DNA of 7,091 nucleotides from CAZITB01 sp964542055 (GTDB taxonomy: Bacteria > Planctomycetota > Phycisphaerae > Sedimentisphaerales > CAMDDF01). Under the pieces are notes generated by a model. It was not told where the DNA came from. It did not search any database and saw only the letters and a program-made list of their open reading frames with translations. Below, piece by piece: positions 5,256 through 7,091 of this stretch. The translations under genes and the position numbers were made by a program. Every line of letters starts with the position of its first letter. The first letter of the stretch is position 1. The stretch is taken from NCBI GenBank assembly GCA_964542055.1, contig CAZITB010000129.1, forward strand, positions 1 through 7,091, written 5' to 3'.

Positions 5256-7040
5256 ATGAGGATTTTGACAATTATGTTAGTTTCAACGGTTTTGGTGGCA
5301 AACGTTTTGGCCGAGGATTTTCATATATCCGGCTATGAACATTTAGATGTCAACAAGGTTTATGTAAATGGAACCATACTGAACCATGCGACGGCTGATT
5401 TTGTCGCTGGAGGGTATGCGGAAACTGTTACTGTTGCAAATGATGGAAAAATTAAAGTAAAAGAGCCGGGTGGAGATTATGGTATAAATATCTATACCGC
5501 TTATGCATATAACAACAGCCAAATTGAAGTAGGGGGTGGTGAAATTGGATTTTTATATGCATATGATGATACAAAAATTAATATAAAAGGAAATGTATAT
5601 GGCCCAAGAGGATACGGCAATAGTAGAATAAACGTTTATGCTGAAGGAAAAATTGGAAATTTGCGAGCATATGATGATAGCATCTTTAGGATTTCAGGCG
5701 GCGGAAAAGATTATGCAAATCTTATCCTTGAAGAAGAAATCAAGATTTCAGAAGATTATGAATTTTTCTGTACCGATAACAGCATTGTTGAGGTTAATGA
5801 TATGCACATATGGTGGACGGTGATTGCGTCAGGAAACAGTAATGTTTTATTTGATAATGTCGAATGTTACGAAGTGAAAGCTGAAGGCAACAGTATTGTA
5901 GAAATAGTAAATAGTGAAATTGATAATTGCAACAGCTTTTATAGAAATTTTAATGTCCACGATTTCAGTTTGTTAAAATTAAAACATTGTTCGATAACCT
6001 GTACAGACATTTCTGTTAGTGGTTCTGCTATCCTTGATTTCAAAGATGTTGGTTTTTTATCTCCATCCAATGAAGAAGACCATTTTGGGATTTCATTAGG
6101 CGGTAGTACTACAGCTAATTTTGATAGTATAAGTTTTAAAGGAAGTTTAAGTTGCAGTGGCAATAGTACAGTAAACGTATATAATGGTTATTTGTACACA
6201 ATTGACCATTCTTGGATAGGGCCAGCATTTCCATTTTGCGGCGGGGTGTCTTTATCAAGTACAATGAATTTATATAATGGAACTATCGAAGTATTGAAAA
6301 TGAGGAGCGGAGGTATTCTAAATTTTTACAATGGCCAAATTGGAAATTCAGAATCTTTTAGCGGTTTGTTCACTTCAGAAAACTGTATCGTAAATATGCT
6401 GGGTGGTGAATTCTATAATTTAGTTGATGTTAATGATAATAGCAAATTCAATATGTCTGGCGGTAAGCTGTGGGATGATTTAGAAACATTATTTACCAGT
6501 GAAGCGGTTATTTCAGGTGGAACCGTTGCAGGTCAGATTTTAGCTAGTGATTCCAGTAAGATAACCTTAATCGGTAGAGATTTCGCAATTAATGGAAGCC
6601 CAGTTGATTACGGAGTATATACCTCGGCAGATTTTTCGAGCGGTCGTATAACCGGTACTTTGGCTAATGGGGATTTGTTAGATAATAATTTTGCGATTAC
6701 GGGAGATTCAAGCATAGTACTGGCTGAAGACCCTATTTTGCTTATGGCTCCTGAAGATGGTTCAGTAATCACAAGCAGTGACGGTATAGAAAGTTTGAAG
6801 ATACTATGGAAAGAGCCTGTTGAAGATTATAACAGAGTGCAGGTTGTTGATGAAAGCGGCAATTCGATTGGTGCCTGGGTAGATGTAAATGATAAGCTGA
6901 TGGAAATTAGATTTGACCAGAAGCTTCTATACAATAAATATACAGTACAGCTAACTGATGTTAATACAAATGGGCTTTTATATACTCATAGCGGTATAGA
7001 GTTACAGCACCGCCGGAGGGCTGATATAAACAATGAGTAA
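5256..7040 (+). CDS. Exported repeat-solenoid (probable beta-helix) surface protein, ending inside a dockerin-like loop
   Basis: A 594-residue exported protein of unknown function. The start is firm: consensus AGGAGG (5245-5250) sits 5 bases before the ATG, and residues 1-19 form a signal peptide (MRILTIMLVSTVLVANVLA) cleaved before Glu-Asp. Residues of about 85-440 are built from imperfect repeats around [GND]-[ND]-S-x-[IVL]-x-[IVF], at about 17-19 residues in the clearest part, suggesting a right-handed beta-helix like polysaccharide lyases or adhesins, though no catalytic residues are evident. Next comes a block GRITGTLANGDLLDNNFAI, of a type I recall from planctomycete exported proteins, then the conserved module (6729-7022) and RRRADINNE-stop. 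The stop falls after five residues of the calcium loop that is complete in the neighbouring gene, so the protein appears truncated. The 46-base gap from the previous gene allows co-transcription. The role is probably cell-surface or extracellular. Confidence 0.85.
   Translation: MRILTIMLVSTVLVANVLAEDFHISGYEHLDVNKVYVNGTILNHATADFVAGGYAETVTVANDGKIKVKEPGGDYGINIYTAYAYNNSQIEVGGGEIGFLYAYDDTKINIKGNVYGPRGYGNSRINVYAEGKIGNLRAYDDSIFRISGGGKDYANLILEEEIKISEDYEFFCTDNSIVEVNDMHIWWTVIASGNSNVLFDNVECYEVKAEGNSIVEIVNSEIDNCNSFYRNFNVHDFSLLKLKHCSITCTDISVSGSAILDFKDVGFLSPSNEEDHFGISLGGSTTANFDSISFKGSLSCSGNSTVNVYNGYLYTIDHSWIGPAFPFCGGVSLSSTMNLYNGTIEVLKMRSGGILNFYNGQIGNSESFSGLFTSENCIVNMLGGEFYNLVDVNDNSKFNMSGGKLWDDLETLFTSEAVISGGTVAGQILASDSSKITLIGRDFAINGSPVDYGVYTSADFSSGRITGTLANGDLLDNNFAITGDSSIVLAEDPILLMAPEDGSVITSSDGIESLKILWKEPVEDYNRVQVVDESGNSIGAWVDVNDKLMEIRFDQKLLYNKYTVQLTDVNTNGLLYTHSGIELQHRRRADINNE
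5508..6575 (+). repeat. Protein-level tandem repeats of the solenoid
   Basis: About fifteen imperfect units share a turn-plus-strand pattern. Examples: YNNSQIEVGGG, YDDTKINIKG, YGNSRINVYAEG, YDDSIFRISGG, TDNSIVEVND, SGNSNVLFDN, EGNSIVEIVN, SGNSTVNVYNG, LSSTMNLYNG, SGGILNFYNG, SENCIVNMLGG, NDNSKFNMSGG, SDSSKITLIG. The first four are spaced 17-19 residues apart; the middle units are less regular. The DNA itself is not obviously repetitive, so the array is old. Confidence 0.7.
6729..7022 (+). repeat. Shared pre-dockerin module, copy 2
   Basis: Paralogue of 4220-4519 at the end of the solenoid protein. It contains DPILLMAPEDGSV, DGIESLKILWKEP, VVDESGNSIGAWVDV, KLMEIRFDQKLLYNKY and the closing GIELQHRRRA. 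It is followed by only Asp-Ile-Asn-Asn-Glu of the calcium loop and then TAA. Confidence 0.8.
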
Positions 7041-7091
7041 CCGTTCACAGATATTTTCATAAAAATTCAAAATGTTAAAATAGGCAACTTG
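7041..7091 (+). other. Region after the solenoid gene, to the window edge
   Basis: Fifty-one A/T-rich bases. Read on past the TAA in the same frame they give PFTDIFIKIQNVKIGNL, with no second stop before the edge. This does not clearly continue the dockerin-like signature (no D-F-A-x-F-A-x-D-W). No terminator hairpin is visible. Confidence 0.4.

Noticed and set aside
5638..6163. Short frames on either strand inside the solenoid gene
   Set aside because: They are shadows of the long frame, whose start signal and signal peptide are strong.
1..7091. CRISPR array, tRNA, insertion sequence or defence system
   Set aside because: No regularly spaced DNA repeats, no cloverleaf, no transposase and no nuclease or toxin motifs were seen on either strand.

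Overview
The window most likely comes from a low-G+C member of the Planctomycetota, of the Phycisphaerae/Sedimentisphaerales kind. The basis is protein style, not a marker gene. Two neighbouring secreted proteins carry the 'R-x-D-x-N-N-D ... DFA-x-FA-x-DW' dockerin-like signature that is common in large secreted proteins of that group, one of them has a LamG-like lectin domain, and the other is an N-S-x-[IV]-rich solenoid. The DNA is A+T-rich by eye, the genes are loosely packed and all credible genes are on the + strand.

Layout. (1) Positions 1-1547 are the C-terminal half of a heavy-metal-type RND efflux pump (CusA/CzcA family), cut by the window edge. A 138-residue lipoprotein gene (1550-1966) follows two bases later and is surely in the same transcript. 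(2) Positions 1967-2767 hold no intact gene. They contain a short G+C-rich patch, a 31-base A/T-only tract, two abutting 10-bp palindromes, a possible extended -10 promoter and a 46-codon stretch of protein-like reading frame without a start, probably a gene remnant. (3) Positions 2768-3301 encode a membrane-anchored protein of unknown function. (4) Positions 3302-3686 are non-coding with a strong excess of G over C. (5) Positions 3687-5209 were evidently one gene for an exported protein of about 507 residues (signal peptide, beta-rich N-domain, conserved module, dockerin-like loop, LamG-like domain). A one-base loss near 4095-4097 splits it into two frames. (6) Positions 5256-7040 encode a second exported protein: a signal peptide, a long repeat solenoid likely to form a beta-helix, and the same conserved module. 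It stops inside the dockerin-like calcium loop.

The first two genes act at the cell envelope in efflux. The last genes look like surface or extracellular proteins that share a C-terminal attachment cassette. There is no direct functional link between the two blocks. I see no CRISPR array, RNA gene, transposase, toxin-antitoxin pair or recognisable defence system. The points most worth a second look are the shared module in adjacent proteins, the two lesions affecting the paired genes, and the remnant reading frame before the membrane-anchored gene.
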